From NCBI GenBank assembly GCA_009746045.1, contig RPFO01000022.1, positions 688,036 to 748,035 of the forward strand: a stretch of 60,000 nucleotides of DNA, in the 5' to 3' direction. Both the position numbers and the translations under genes were made by a program. The notes under the pieces are model-generated. The model was not told the DNA's origin. It made no database searches and saw only the letters and a program-made list of their open reading frames with translations. Source of the stretch: Mesostigma viride (Eukaryota; Streptophyta; Mesostigmatophyceae; Mesostigmatales; Mesostigmataceae). Shown piece by piece: positions 12,271 through 40,472 of the stretch (positions are counted from its first letter, which is position 1; every line of letters begins with the position of its first letter).

Positions 12271-13312
12271 GTTAGTGTTTCTTGTTATTGCCTCCCGGTG
12301 CTGCTTGAGCGTTAGCACCAGCCAGGTCTTTACCCGCAAGTACATGCGTTTGGTAATGGCTTCTGCCACTACTGCATGCGTTATTGATTATGTGCGGCGG
12401 CTGGGCAAGCTCCATGTCTAGGGAGTTGACAGCAGTGGGTTTGATTAAGGGCCCTCAGCCCTGACATAGAGAGGATCAACAGTCTCCCTAGAGGGTAGAG
12501 GCTGTGCTGCCAAGAAAGCAACAATACCCTTACACTCATCCCAAATAAAATGGGGAGATCTGCGTTCAAAAGACATGACATTCATTCAGATAACTCACGT
12601 TGGGGTGGACGGTGATACTTGTCTCGTTTGCATATGCCGTCCAGCCCAGGCCGCCCACCGCCGGCGATGGGGATAGGCCAGGAGTGCTTTTATCACATAA
12701 CAGCTGGAGCGTTTCTATGCTCCTCATGCTGCAGCGATAGCTTTCTGTTTGGTTATGATATGTTGAAAAGATAGCCACCGCTCTTGAGCATTATATCAGA
12801 GCATGCATGAGGAAAGAAAGCAACGGACTTGCTTACGCTGGAAGCCCCAGGGGCCGGAGCGGGGCCGGTGCCTCCTGGGGGGTTGTTTTCCTGCCGCATT
12901 GCCGTCGCCATGGCTGCTCCAGCAGTGGGTGCTGCTGTCGCAGCCGCCGGGGAAGAGGGTTGTTCGGTGCCCCGTAGGGGAAACGGCTCCGCCACCGGCT
13001 GGCGCACAGGGGAGGGGGGTTGTTCGGACTGCCTCGCGGCAGCCGGACCCTCCACCTGGCTGGTATTGTCATTGTTGTTCTTTTATTTTCTTTTTCTTTT
13101 TCCTTGTCTTCTTTTTGTTTTGTTGTTATTGCATGCAGGCGCACCGACATCAGCCGGTGCCCTGTTGTCTGGCGGACGACGCTGATCATCATCGTCGTCC
13201 CCAAGATATAGTTTCTTTTTTTTTTTTTTTTTTTTCTTTTCTTCTTTTTTTTCCAGTGCCGGTTTGAACCATTGTTGAGTTTGATGTTGCTGAAGAGCGT
13301 TTGTAAAATTCA
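12271..13312. other. 5' leader region of element X
   Basis: No protein recognised. It contains T-rich stretches (13080-13130) and a T run (13212-13235). It is transcribed upstream of Gag if the right-hand terminal repeat acts as the 5' LTR. No TATA box or tRNA primer site could be assigned. Confidence 0.35.
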
Positions 13313-13405
13313 AGTTAGTAAATGGGAATGACCGACTATGTACAATGCTTGAGAACACGGTGTGCTGAGAGCAATGAATTGCTTAGCTTATTAGAAAATA
13401 GGTTT
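13313..13405. repeat. 93-bp terminal direct repeat of element X, right copy
   Basis: Identical to 6635-6727. In the undisturbed state its right end would have been followed by one T and then AGAGT; the MITE cassette at 13408-14059 was inserted at that TA. Confidence 0.9.
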
Positions 13406-13407
13406 TA

Positions 13408-13614
13408 GTTACGTTAAATAGTGCCGGAACCTTTTGCCCACTGAGGCAAATCGGTCGGTCACACTATTTTGCCCGGAATAACCACTTCCGAGCACCCAAG
13501 TTAATTCGGCCGGCGTGAACTTGAGTGTTCCGGCGAGTGGTTATCGCCGGTAATATTGTGCGGAACCTGAGAAGCCCAAGTGGCAAAAAGGTTTCCGCAC
13601 AATATTAACCTAAC
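13408..13614. mobile_element. foldback MITE 1 (imperfect), TA target
   Basis: 207-bp element flanked by TA (13406-13407 and 13615-13616). The right half is the same as that of MITE 2; the left half is a diverged inverted version (GTTACGTTAAATAGTGCC against the right-end complement GTTAGGTTAATATTGTGC). TA target and lack of coding capacity suggest a non-autonomous Tc1/mariner-like element. Confidence 0.8.
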
Positions 13615-13616
13615 TA

Positions 13617-13851
13617 AGACCTGGATCCTTGCGGGGCGCAGGTTCGAATCCACTCGGAAGCGGATTATTTGGGGGAATAATTCGTTCCGATTTGGCACCC
13701 GGCTCTAATCATATGCGCACCAAGGAGATGCTCATATATTCAATCATATTCATATCGATATTCGCGCGAACCGGCGCTCATATTCGATCATATTCATATC
13801 TACGGGTGTTCCGAGCCTAGTGATTCGTCCTCGCCCCAAGAGGCTAGGTTT
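13617..13851. other. spacer between the two MITEs
   Basis: About 235 bp, AT-rich in the middle with repeats of TCATATTCATATC. It holds GGTTCGAATCC (13643-13653), which fits a Pol III B box, but the flanks do not form a T-arm and no tRNA can be folded. It ends GGCTAGGTTT, similar to the end of the element X terminal repeat. Confidence 0.45.
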
Positions 13852-13853
13852 TA

Positions 13854-14059
13854 GTTAGGTTAATATTGTGCGGAAACCTTTTTGCCACTTGGGCTTCTCA
13901 GGTTCCGCACAATATTACCGGCGATAACCACTCGCCGGAACACTCAAGTTCACGCCGGCGTGAACTTGAGTGTTCCGGCGAGTGGTTATCGCCGGTAATA
14001 TTGTGCGGAACCTGAGAAGCCCAAGTGGCAAAAAGGTTTCCGCACAATATTAACCTAAC
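13854..14059. mobile_element. foldback MITE 2, a perfect 206-bp palindrome, TA target
   Basis: Both 103-base arms are exact reverse complements, with the centre at CACGCCGGCGTG (near 13956). It is flanked by TA (13852-13853 and 14060-14061). Each arm itself contains an inverted pair (TAATATTGTGCGG ... CCGCACAATATTA), so each can fold separately. It has no coding capacity. Confidence 0.92.
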
Positions 14060-14060
14060 T

Positions 14061-14065
14061 AGAGT
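14061..14065. other. target-site duplication AGAGT, right copy
   Basis: Matches 6630-6634; element P resumes directly after it. The first A is shared with the TA target of the MITE cassette. Confidence 0.75.
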
Positions 14066-14961
14066 GTCTTCAGTTGATCCCTGTTTGTTGCTGGCCCAAT
14101 GGGAGGGTCTGCCAGTGTATGCTAGTTTGCATGGAGATGATCTGCATTTGTTAGCCCCCACGACCTGGCTGAAGAAGTTTATTCCTGTCATCAGTGGCAA
14201 GTTTTCACTGGGCAAGGAGCTGTGGCAGGAACCCAACAAGCCTGTAGTGTTCTGTGGAATGCAGGCTACCCTGTTCAAGAGGGATGGGGAGTGGAGTATC
14301 AGGCTTCAGGCTGGAGGAGATTATAAACAGACCATTGTGAAGGCCTTGCCAGAGAAGATCACCCAGGCTGCAGGTCCTGAGTTGAGAGGCATGTGGGCCT
14401 GGTTTGCCAGCATCTGTGGTCCGTCTTTGATGGTCCATATAGCAGAATGCCTGATGATGTGCTTGAGGATGAGAAGCCTCGAGTCATAGCCCGATTGGTG
14501 GAGAGTACCCCTGATCTGATTTTGTCTGGGATTGACTTTGCCCAGCCTATCACCTTGGAGATCTTTGTTGACAGTTCCATGGATGCTCGCCAGGTAACCA
14601 AGGTCAGGGGGAGATCTGCTGCTCTGTTTGCTTTTTATCAGAGCAGGGCAAGTTTGTTCAGCTGGTACAGCAGACTACAGAAGAGGGTCTGTATCAGTTC
14701 AGATGTGGCAGAATGCAGGGCCATATGCGAGGGGATCCAGTCCAGTTTGTACATAAAGTAGTTAATGCTGGAGCTGGCTTCAGTTACCCCTTGGTCCTTG
14801 CAGATGGAGACGTTGTTGCTAACAGACAGCATGGGTATGGTCCAGTTTGTTCACAAGCAGCTGGCCAGGAGCCGGGATCTGGATTATTTGTTGCTGAAGT
14901 CGAGTTGGCCAGTTTGGTTGACTTGAAGCATATCCCTGGCGAGGAGAACCCTGCTGATTGA
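14062..14961 (+). pseudogene. element P reverse transcriptase (end) and RNase H
   Basis: Continuation of element P. The RT catalytic loop YASLHGDDLHLLAP has HGDD at 14130-14141 and is followed by the thumb (VVFCGMQATLFKR). RNase H: LEIFVDSSMDA, SSDVAECRAICEGI, VLADGDVVANRQ and the end LKHIPGEENPAD. At least three frames are used (14025-14489, 14393-14761, 14713-14961), so it is inactive. HGDD, DSSM and AECRA are shared with element X. Confidence 0.8.
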
Positions 14962-16514
14962 CCAAGCTGCCACACAAGGCCCCAGCCCAGTACAATGTAC
15001 TGAGGAAGCTCATGAATGCTGACTGCCAAGTTGGTCTATCTGTCTAAAAGCTGAGAGCTGGGTGCTTAATAAGTCTCTGGATATCAGGCTGGGAGCTTGA
15101 TTGTACATAATCCTGAGCACACCTTGAGGGGTGAGACATGTCTCTGGTGTGGGAATGTCTGACATTGTCTCTGATGCATGGAGAGATGTCTATCTGGGGT
15201 TTTCATCTCAGTCTGAGGTTTCCCCAGATCTGTGGTTTGTGGGCGGGGTTCGATTCCCTGGTGCCGTCTTAAGGCGGAGTTTCACGGACTGGCTGACCCA
15301 TCCATCATGCTGATGAGGTGGCGACAGGTCCCCTGATTTTCCACGGTTGGAATGAGTATAGGAGCTTGTGGGTTTGCATGTGCTTCGCGTAGATGTTGTA
15401 TCTGGTTCGATAAGGGGCAGCTTACCGGCGCCGACTCCTGTCTGGGGGTCAGCAATGTTTTCTGATGAGCTGTTGTGGGTGATCTGTGGGGTTTCGCCTA
15501 AGGTCCTGAAGGTTGTACATACTTCTCAAGTTCTTCACTGAACACCTATGGGCTGCCACAGTTGGCCAACCTCTTGTACATGGGTAACACAACGAGCCTC
15601 CCAGGAAGGGATAGGGACTCATTGTAATTTGTTTGTGCTCCTGAACCAGTATGGGTGCTATGTACATATAATAAGGAATCCAAGCTGGCTGTCATGCCCA
15701 GAGGGTTGTGACTTGTAGTCGGGGAGGATGTCAAGTACCGGCCATTGTGTGTGTTTGTATGTAGACTTGTGTGAGCTGCTACAGCTCAAGAAAAGAAAGG
15801 ATTGGAGTTAACGCCAAGCGCATTGGCGTGTTCCTGATTCGGCATATCTCTGCGATTCCCGCGGCACCGGAACGAGTTCATTTCGACAAGTATCAAGAAA
15901 GTTATGGTGTTCCGACTTCCCGGTCGCGCGCGCGAGCCGGCTGTTCTTCTAATTCGTGCGAGAATATGTGCCGACGGCATACTGGGCCGACAGTAATTCC
16001 TGGGCTGACAGGAATTACCTATAGGTGCTGTACCTACGACGGTATTGGATTAATACGTCGTACGCAGGAAATAGGAACCTTAACCTGTGGTCTGTTGGTA
16101 CCGCAGGCTTAGTCCTGGACTTCTGGGTGCAGACGCAATAATCACTGTGGACTGTACTCTGTGGTCACTGTGCCTATAACTGTATGGCAGACCTACTGTA
16201 TAGGATCTGGGCGCTGTACAGGTTGTGAATACTGTACCGGGAGTGTTAATACTGAGCAGGCCCTCCGAGGCTGCTCAGGCCTAGCAAAGCACAGTGCACA
16301 AGTATATAAAGAATAGGCTAGTGCCAATTGGGCATCTCTTGCGAGCCCGCCTCACGTGTGTTGCCTTGACTTGGCAAACTCGTGTCTAAGCCTCAAGCAT
16401 CTGAGTGCTGTAACATTATCCAATTATAACAAAGCTCCGTTCCAACCACATTCACACATTGCTGCATTGCAACCATATCCTTATACATTGCGTTTAAAAA
16501 CGTTAACTTAAGGG
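14962..16514. other. 3' non-coding part and probable 3' LTR of element P
   Basis: No protein recognised. After RNase H, a purine stretch GGGGAGGATG (about 15721-15730) is followed by TGTCAAGTACCGG, a plausible LTR start. A TATA-like TATATAAAG lies near 16309. The matching 5' LTR before 3430 was not found, so the assignment is tentative. The stretch ends where the LINE begins. Confidence 0.4.
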
Positions 16515-18536
16515 GGCAGCGACATCATCGTGCACACAGTTCAGGCCTACCTAGAGACGCATCCGACCCATGTGGCGCTGAAGGTGGATTGCCACAATGC
16601 GTTCAATGCTGTCACCAAGGCTAGCATCTTTGAGGCCGTCGGCGAGGCGTTCCCTGACCTTCTTGCGTGGACAGCAGCCTGCTACGGCGAACCCACTCAA
16701 CTCTCCTTCCTCATGGAGGATGGGACGTTCGCCGACGTCGCTTCCCGCACGGGAACCCAGCAAGGTGACCCCCTCGGCCCCTTTTACCTGTCTGCCCCGC
16801 TGCACAAGGCTCTCCAAGGTGTCCACGCTGCGCACCCGGATCATCCGGTGCTCCTCGCCTATATGGACGATATCCATGCCCTTGGCCCGGCCGACGCTGT
16901 GGTTGCCGCCCTGGCTGCCCTTGAAGTGGCCATGGCGGCCATCAACCTTCGGCTCACCCTCCCCAAGTGTGCAGTCTTTTCGCCCCAGGGGGACTGCTCT
17001 GGCTTCCCCGCGGCTATCCCGGGGGCATTGGCGCGGGCGCGTGGTTTCTCGTGCCTGGGCGTCCCTGTGGGTGACCCTGACTACGTCGAAGAGGAGCTCC
17101 GGGCCACCGTGGAACAGCGCACCCATGTCCTCGAGACTTGGGCGCGCCTCAAGGACCCCCAGACCAAAGGGCTCCTCCTGTGGTTTTGCGCCCACCTGCG
17201 GGTGGTTCACTGGCTCCGTGGCGCTCCCCCCCACTTGGTGCGGCTTGCCGCGGAAGGCCATGACGAGCGCATTCAGGCCGCCTTGCAGGTGCTCCTCCCC
17301 GGCCCTAGCCTGCCAGCTCACTCCATGCGCTTGGCCACCCTCCCCTGCCGCATGGGCGGGTGTGGGCTCACCCGCTCCGCCCGCCTCGCCCCCGCCGCCT
17401 TCCTTGGCTCTGTTGCTCGATCAGGCCTGGGCGGAGATCCGCCGGTTGGTCCCCAGCGCCGTCAGCGCCATTCCCGACTTGGTCACCCCCTCCCCCTTCC
17501 CCTTTAATTGTGCAGGCTGTGCAGGATTCTTACCTCGGGATCCAGCAGGCTTGCGACCTCGTCCGCCCCGCTCAGGCCGTCCACCGTCGCCTGCCCCGGG
17601 GCACGCCCGCGGCGTGTCCACTGTCGTCAGTCCTAGTGTCTTCCCTGCCTGCGTTCATGAAAAACAACAAAAGACCTACGCGGGTATACTACACTGTGCC
17701 GACTGGATGGGTCTGCATGCGAGCTTGAACGATCAGGGGAAGGCTTGGCTTCACTCCGTTTCCCTTGAGGGGAGCGTGGGGTCCGCATTCCTGCGCGCCC
17801 TCCGGCCCATGAGCCCTTTGTTCACGCTGGTTCCGGCCCTTTACGCCATCGCTCTCCGCCACCAGCTCTTTGCCCCGCAACTTCTCATCACGCGGCGGGT
17901 GCGTCCTGCGGCAGCTGCGGGCTTGCTCTGGATACTACTGGGACGCACTACATCGCGTGCATGGGTGCATGGCCAGTGCAGAACCAGAACTGGTTCCTCT
18001 ATCTCCATACCGCTCTCCTCCGGGTGGTGTGTGCCATGGTTCGGTCGGTCTTTCCCCACTCCACCATCAAGTGCGAGGACGCGGATGGGGCCGCCCTCTA
18101 CTCACCCAACCACCGCCCCGACATTACCGTGCTTGACTACGACGGGCAGGGTTGCCACCTGCTCATCGATGTCTCCGTGGCTCGGCCGCTTTCCGGTCGC
18201 CACATCCTCCGGGCGGCTGTGGATGCCGGCGCTGCTGCCTCTGTGGCTGAGCGCGACAAGTTTGCCTCCTACGGCAATGTGGGGCCCCACCCGGTCATCC
18301 CCTTTTTTGTTCTTGAGGAGTTTTGGGTCATGGGCCCCAAGACAGCGGAGTTTTTCCACGAGTGCTGCCAGCGCCGTGAAGACCGCCTCGACCTCGAGGG
18401 TCAGACCGCCCCGTGGTCGGCCCGAACGTGGTCCTCGTATTGGCGGCAGCGCCTGTCACTCGCCCTCACTCGCACCGTGGCTGATGTGTTATTCCGCCGC
18501 ACCCGGGCCGACTTTGTCGCGACCCATGCGGTCTAG
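16515..18536 (+). pseudogene. 5'-truncated LINE with RT and restriction-like endonuclease
   Basis: Non-LTR retrotransposon. The open frame (16530-17507) starts inside the RT: motif A in ALKVDCHNAFNAV, GTQQGDPLGPFYLS (motif B) and YMDD at 16860-16871. The C-terminal part is spread over other frames by frameshifts at about 17400-17960 (pieces such as QKTYAGILHCADWMGLH and LEGSVGSAFLRAL), then returns in 17961-18536. There HRPDITVLDYDGQGCHLLIDVSV fits the (K/R)PD-x(n)-D motif of the restriction-like endonuclease of R2/CRE/Dualen-type LINEs, preceded by Cys/His residues. The coding part begins abruptly at about 16514 after a stop, a typical 5' truncation. It ends at a TAG at 18534. Confidence 0.82.
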
Positions 18537-18665
18537 ATCCCTTCCAGGCCTGCATGGTGGGCCGGCAGCGCTGTTGCTGCGTGTAGTTTTGTGATGTATA
18601 GTTCGTTGTACCTTGTGCAGCTGCATGGCGTGATCCTTGGATGTCTGTGTCAGATTACTATTAAT
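18507..18665 (+). repeat. 3' tail of the LINE, shared with 58430-58590
   Basis: From the last codons of the LINE through about 130 bp of 3' UTR (TTTTGTGATGTA, TTGTACCTTGTGCAGCTG, GTGTCAGATTACTATTA). The same sequence with small differences occurs at 58430-58590 behind an unrelated coiled-coil region. Confidence 0.85.
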
Positions 18666-19044
18666 TTCTTCAGGGTTATTCTCCCAGTTATCGGGTTTTT
18701 CCTTATGTTGCATGCCTATCTCACCTCCGTAATCTATCATTCTCAATGAATATATACCGCGCGCGCGCACTAGTGCCATTTTGGCCCCTTAATTGCGGCC
18801 TGTTGGCATGTGTTATATGGCATGGTCTCTTGTTTTATCACCTGGATATGGTGCATTATGCCCATTTGGGCATCCCTTGTTGTTTCATGCCAATTGGTTT
18901 TGTGTTGTTGTACTACCATTTATACCCATGCCAGCTGGCACCGTTATAACGGTGCCAGCTGGCTTTGGCCATTTTGTGGCTAGCGTTCACAGTTTTGTGA
19001 CATTTCATGTTGTGAATGCATTGATGGCATGTCTATTCTGATCA
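18666..19044. other. non-coding stretch between LINE tail and SINE-like repeat
   Basis: No gene seen. It includes a GCGCGCGC run (18760) and a short inverted pair around 18930-18965 (GCCAGCTGGCACC / GGTGCCAGCTGGC) that can form a strong hairpin. Confidence 0.5.
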
Positions 19045-19315
19045 GGCACTCCGCAAAGGTGAAAACCTTTGCGTTCAGTGCCGGGCCGCGGAAAACGCGG
19101 AAAACGCGATCTGCAAATGAATCCGACCGGAATCGAACTGGGGACCTCTCGCACCAATTTTGCTGACTATAGGACGGACGTCTCCGGTTACCATGGCATC
19201 GCCAACTTACACCTACAGTCATCCGCAAAAGTTCTCCTGGCCGGGGAGTGATGCAAGCCTTTCGGATTTGGTACTAGATAAATCACGCGAGATCTGTGTG
19301 TAGGAGTACTACACA
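19045..19315 (-). repeat. SINE-like repeat, copy 1
   Basis: About 270 bp, found three times in the window (also 58592-58885 and 59003-59150). On the minus strand it holds a tRNA-like core: an A-box-like TAGTCAGCAAAATTGG and a B-box-like AGTTCGATTCC, with flanks TCCGTCC and GGTCGGA pairing at 6 of 7 positions like an acceptor stem. The core is only about 57 nt, too short for a tRNA, which fits a tRNA-derived SINE with a lost anticodon arm. Confidence 0.7.
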
Positions 19316-20040
19316 TGTCTATGATTATAATAACCTGCCTTTAAAAGGCCAGGGCCAACTGATTTGTGTAAATGGTCGATAATGCATTATATATGTCTCC
19401 AACCCCATGTGCACTGTACCCCTGAGGGCCCCTGAGGGGGGTGCTATTTTTAGCAGGTGTAGGGCATGGATATGTGACCAACCAAATTTCCCAAACATTA
19501 TTTGATATAAAAGCATGCTTGGTTCCAACAAGGGTGGGCCAGAAAATGTTATTTGGCTAGTTACTCTCAGGCGCACAAAGTTACCCAAACTCAGTCCGTT
19601 CTCGTGGTTCCAGTTGAGACAATTGAAGGGTTAAGCAATGGCTAGAGCATGACGGCGTCTCAGCAGAGAGTGGCTAGAGCTCTGCATTGGCAAAGCATGG
19701 CTGACTCATCGGGATGCAGTAAGCCGGCTGCCCCATCATGGTACAGAGCCCACAGATAGGCTTAATTAATTGGAACGAACACACACATTTAGAGGCGCCG
19801 GTTTGGGAGAATATTAAGGCCTCTCCCGGAGCGTGAGGGTTTTTAGGGGCATTCCCAGGGTAAAACCACAACCCTCCCATTAAAAAAAAAATTTAAATTA
19901 TAACATGCCTCGATCCGTTGGGAGATCATGTAGCACATATTCCTTGCTGGATGGGTGGAGGTACGTGGACGAAGCCGCGTAGTCGAACTAACCTAACTCT
20001 AAGCTTTCTAGGCTAGAAAATCCTAACTAGCTACACTACT
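19316..20040. other. non-coding repeat-rich stretch
   Basis: No protein recognised. The part 19885-20010 is an inverted dispersed repeat (listed separately). The rest has no feature I can name. Confidence 0.5.
19885..20010 (+). repeat. dispersed repeat, inverted relative to 59530-59660
   Basis: Shares GAGATCATGTAGCACATATT, GAAGCCGCGT and CGAACTAACCTAA with the reverse complement of 59530-59660, with indels. Both copies border an AT-rich TTTAAATTATAAC-type stretch. Confidence 0.75.
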
Positions 20041-20049
20041 CAGCAAAAC

Positions 20050-20620
20050 GCCCCTTCCTCTTGGGGGGAGGGGGCTTGCCCACAGCAGGGGCTGGCGTGT
20101 GAGCCTGGACAATCTTCTTCTTCTTGTTCTGCATGGCAGTCCAAAGAAGGGAGAGGGAGTGGATGCGGTGCTCAATTAACTGAGCGCTGGGACCACTAGG
20201 TCGGCCAGCAACATCTGGGCGTAGTTCATGGCAGGTTTGCCTAGCTTCCTAGGAATGTCCTTGGGGCCAGGCCAGGTCAAGATATGCCGCCCTGGTTGGC
20301 CAAGCCGCTGGGGGCCGGCCAGACCAAGGGCGGTGTACGTCCGGCGACCTGGCTGGTGCAAGCAAGATGTCCTACAAATGCTATCCTACACTGCCTAATC
20401 TTGTCCGTATTTCGGAAATACGAGGCATACCCTGATACAAAGGCTCTAATGACCTATGCTTGGAAAAACCTACATTCACCAATCCCCCCACGCCAGGGCT
20501 TAATTGAGCTCTGATGAGTAATTGTGGCCAGAATACCTCCGCCACAAGCAGGACCCCCAGAAAGGTGTACTGGAGGGGCGGGGACCTGATGATCAACCAC
20601 AAGATGTGGACGCCCCCTGC
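20050..20620 (-). pseudogene. LINE fragment (RT C-terminal region)
   Basis: Minus-strand pieces in two frames (20602-20381 and 20361-20176). HQPGRRTYTALGLAG ... GQPGRHILTWPGPKDIPRK resembles the part of the LINE at 56150-57254 that reads GQHLLTWAGPSQVRR. AQLSPGVGGLVNVGF fits the conserved LINE segment after the RT. Too decayed to assign further. Confidence 0.5.
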
Positions 20621-21254
20621 GGGCTAGAACAATAGCCCTAGCTTGTATCCATTGGTAGTCACTGCCGCCATGGCAGCCATGCTTAGAATGTTTGCTGCCC
20701 TAGCTGTGCCACCATACCTAGTCACGTGCACCGCTAACACACGCGGTACACCAGCCATAGCCTTAGCTTAGTCCTTGTACAGCCATGCTACGTCCTGGCT
20801 ATGCTCAGATTACTTGCATGCCCACGCTCCTTGTTATGATATATGCTTTTGGAATTTATTATTTAATGGTGGTGCCTGTGCACTTTGTGCACCCAGAGCT
20901 TGTGTACATAGTTTACACCCTGTAGACCCTTGCAGGAAGTAGCCCAGAATGTATGAAAAGCCATATGCCCCTTCTCAGGGATATGTGCTACATATACTCC
21001 CAACGGAGTTATGTTCCTAATTTTAATTAATCAAGTAATTAATGGGGAATGCAGTGCTCCGTGGTTCCCCGACGGGGACACGAGACTAATTAACTAATTA
21101 ATTGAGCTTCCATGGTCCGGTTCTTCGAGCCTTTCAGCCTGGGCTAGTTGTCTCAAATGTTGGTACACAGGACACAGTTGATACACTGCCTCGTCCTAGG
21201 CAAGCCGCCCAGGTGTCTAAGCCACAATGAAGCTCAGACTGCCGCATGCGTGGT
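20621..21254. other. non-coding stretch downstream of the GT18 gene
   Basis: Contains the 3' UTR of the minus-strand GT18 gene. TTTACA at 20911-20916 (TGTAAA on the coding strand) could be a TGTAA-type poly(A) signal but is 340 bases past the stop. At 21050-21110 there is a copy of the foldback repeat with TGCTCCGTGGTTCCCCGACGG, similar to 59430-59510. Confidence 0.4.
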
Positions 21255-25104
<3,850 letters not shown>

Positions 25105-25718
25105 GTCCCAAGCCGGTAAGTCAATTAACCTCCAGAAAATCCTCTGACAAACGTTGCCCGTACCATGGTATTTCCACACCCGGTCGCGTGCAAGTCAGTT
25201 GGTGCAGAACGTTCGTTTGCTTTCATGCACCGGTTCACTGCCATATGCTCGCAGATGAATTGAATGGTCTATCAAAATAACACTGGTCTATCAAAATAGC
25301 ACTGAGACTCGCCATGGCCCGCCATGTTCGAAGGTTGCGACTGTCGGACATGCCGGGCGCGCACGTGACGAGCCGGCAGCCCGCATAAGGTGCATGTTTG
25401 CCTGAAGCGGAATACCGTACTGAACGTATCATTTCTGCATGCTGCAAGAGGCTGCAAATTGGCTCTGGACTCACTCTGGACTCGCTCTGGACAACGTCGA
25501 GCGTAATTCAAACGGGTGGAGCCAAGCTGGCTGCAACGTGCCTGGCGGTGGCGCACATGCCCAAGGAGGCACGTGGCATGGCAAATGGCTTGGTCGACCG
25601 CAAAAAAATTCACCGCACCGCCACCAGTCCAAGTGAGCCCACGCACAAAAACACGGCGTCCCGCAGCCCGATATAACGTACATCGTAGGAGGCACGTTGC
25701 CCGTTTGCTGGTTACACC
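25105..25718. promoter_or_regulatory. shared divergent promoter region of the GT18 and RCC1 genes
   Basis: 614 bp between two start codons pointing away from each other, so it must hold both promoters and 5' leaders. Seen: two tandem copies of GGTCTATCAAAATA(A/G)CACT (about 25266-25303) and three copies of TCTGGACTC-like units (25463-25493). No TATA box stands out. Confidence 0.6.
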
Positions 25719-38957
<13,239 letters not shown>

Positions 38958-40472
38958 GCAGTTCTGGGGTGGCTCATATCCCCACATGGACGCTTTCCTA
39001 CTTGGTAGTGAGACCCTTGGCCATGTACAACAACGCGTAACTTTTATGTTGGCTTATGCACTAAGCATGCATTTACACTGCCAGCTTATGTTTTCCCACC
39101 ATGCTTAGCACTTCTGTCCTTGTCTGGCCTTCAAGTCTGGTTTTTTCCTGTTTTGGGGATGATTTTACTTTGCAATGTAACAGCTCCAGATGCAAGTTGG
39201 GAAGCTGAGCATGCACTGTCAGGCCAATGATCTAAAGAATTAACATCTTATACAGGAGCCAATTTTACCCCGACTAGGATGTGCCGAACTCTCAAACTCT
39301 CAAATTCTCAAAATTCTCACTTCATTCACGCCGGCGGACTACCTGCGGACTGCTTGACGCGGAGTCGCCGGGCTTCAAGTTCTGTAACTTACCAAACTCG
39401 CCGCATGATGCCGCCGCGCTTTTTTGTACTTATTTTGGTACATGGCTTGCGTTGGGTTCATCGACGAGCATCGACGGTGCCATCCGACGGCGGAGAATAA
39501 GTTCGCCACAGCACAGCGCGACGCAATGGCTCTTTTCCATGTACAATGTGAGATGCAAAGTCCGCAACGCTGACCGAAATTCCGTCCAACACCATCGTAC
39601 AGTACTACCAGTCAACCTCAGCCCCCGCCCTCTGAGAATTTGAGAATTGAGAACTCTGGAGCCCCCGCCCTGAACGTCAGATCCAAAATCCGCTTGCCAG
39701 ACCGGGAACTCCGTCCAATACCGTAGTGCATTGAGTTGAATTGGAACATAAATCCTTCTTTCCGTCACCCTCGATATGTTTTCGTACAATACTACAAATT
39801 CACGCCAATAGAAATTCACGTCCGAACATATATCTCGATAGAGTCATGCCTCTTATTTAATTTCAAGGTACCTCTTAATTAATCTCGGCCCCCGCCCTCT
39901 GAGAATTTGAGAATTGAGAACTCTGGAGCCAATTTTACCCCGACTTGGACCTATTTAGAGTTTTTTTATTTTATTGCGGTACCCGATCTTAAGATCCCTC
40001 CTGCAAGAGTATGGCTTTGCCGGCCCAGCATGAGACAACCGGAGCGCCGGCCAGAAAAGCTGGAGAATCCAGACCATGGTAGCTCGAGCCTGCCGCGTAC
40101 GTTATCTTTTCCACGTTTTCGAGTCGGCCAAGCATATGTGGTTTTGGCTGGCGCACATTGGACTGTTGACTAATAAATCTCAATTATCAAATTTGAATAA
40201 ATCATTATCGGGTACGCTGCTCAAGCCTAGCAAAAGTAAAGATATCATCAAACTAAAGCCAAGGTGTCATGTAATGCATGTGTCATGTAATCATCCATAC
40301 AGTCACACCAACACTTCATGTAGGCTGAACCCTCCAGGGCCCCAACCAAGTACTTGATCAAACAGCACGTTAGACATAGCGCCAAGACGACTCTCTGTTG
40401 CAAGCGCCCGCTCCGCGCAAATACGACCCCCATGGTAACTTTTGCAAAACAAACAAACAAACTGATGCACAA
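38958..40472. other. convergent intergenic region
   Basis: 3' regions of the RCC1 gene (plus) and the Cdc14-like gene (minus). TGTAA at 39176-39180 is a possible poly(A) signal for the RCC1 gene. A unit containing CCCCCGCCCTCTGAGAATTT and GAATTGAGAACTCTGGAGCC occurs twice (39625-39667 and 39890-39930), and GAGCCAATTTTACCCCGACT twice (39256 and 39926). No gene seen. Confidence 0.5.

Noticed and set aside
13617-13680. tRNA or SINE suggested by GGTTCGAATCC
   Set aside because: Exact B-box match but no T-stem pairing and no A box at a sensible distance.
16597-18594. 665-aa plus-strand frame overlapping the LINE
   Set aside because: GC-rich alternative frame; the YMDD and other RT motifs lie in the frame starting at 16530. 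Only parts of the 665-aa frame are real LINE sequence after frameshifts.
25105-25179. 25-residue N-terminal extension of the GT18 protein
   Set aside because: It would start at GTG; the ATG at 25104 directly precedes a good membrane anchor.
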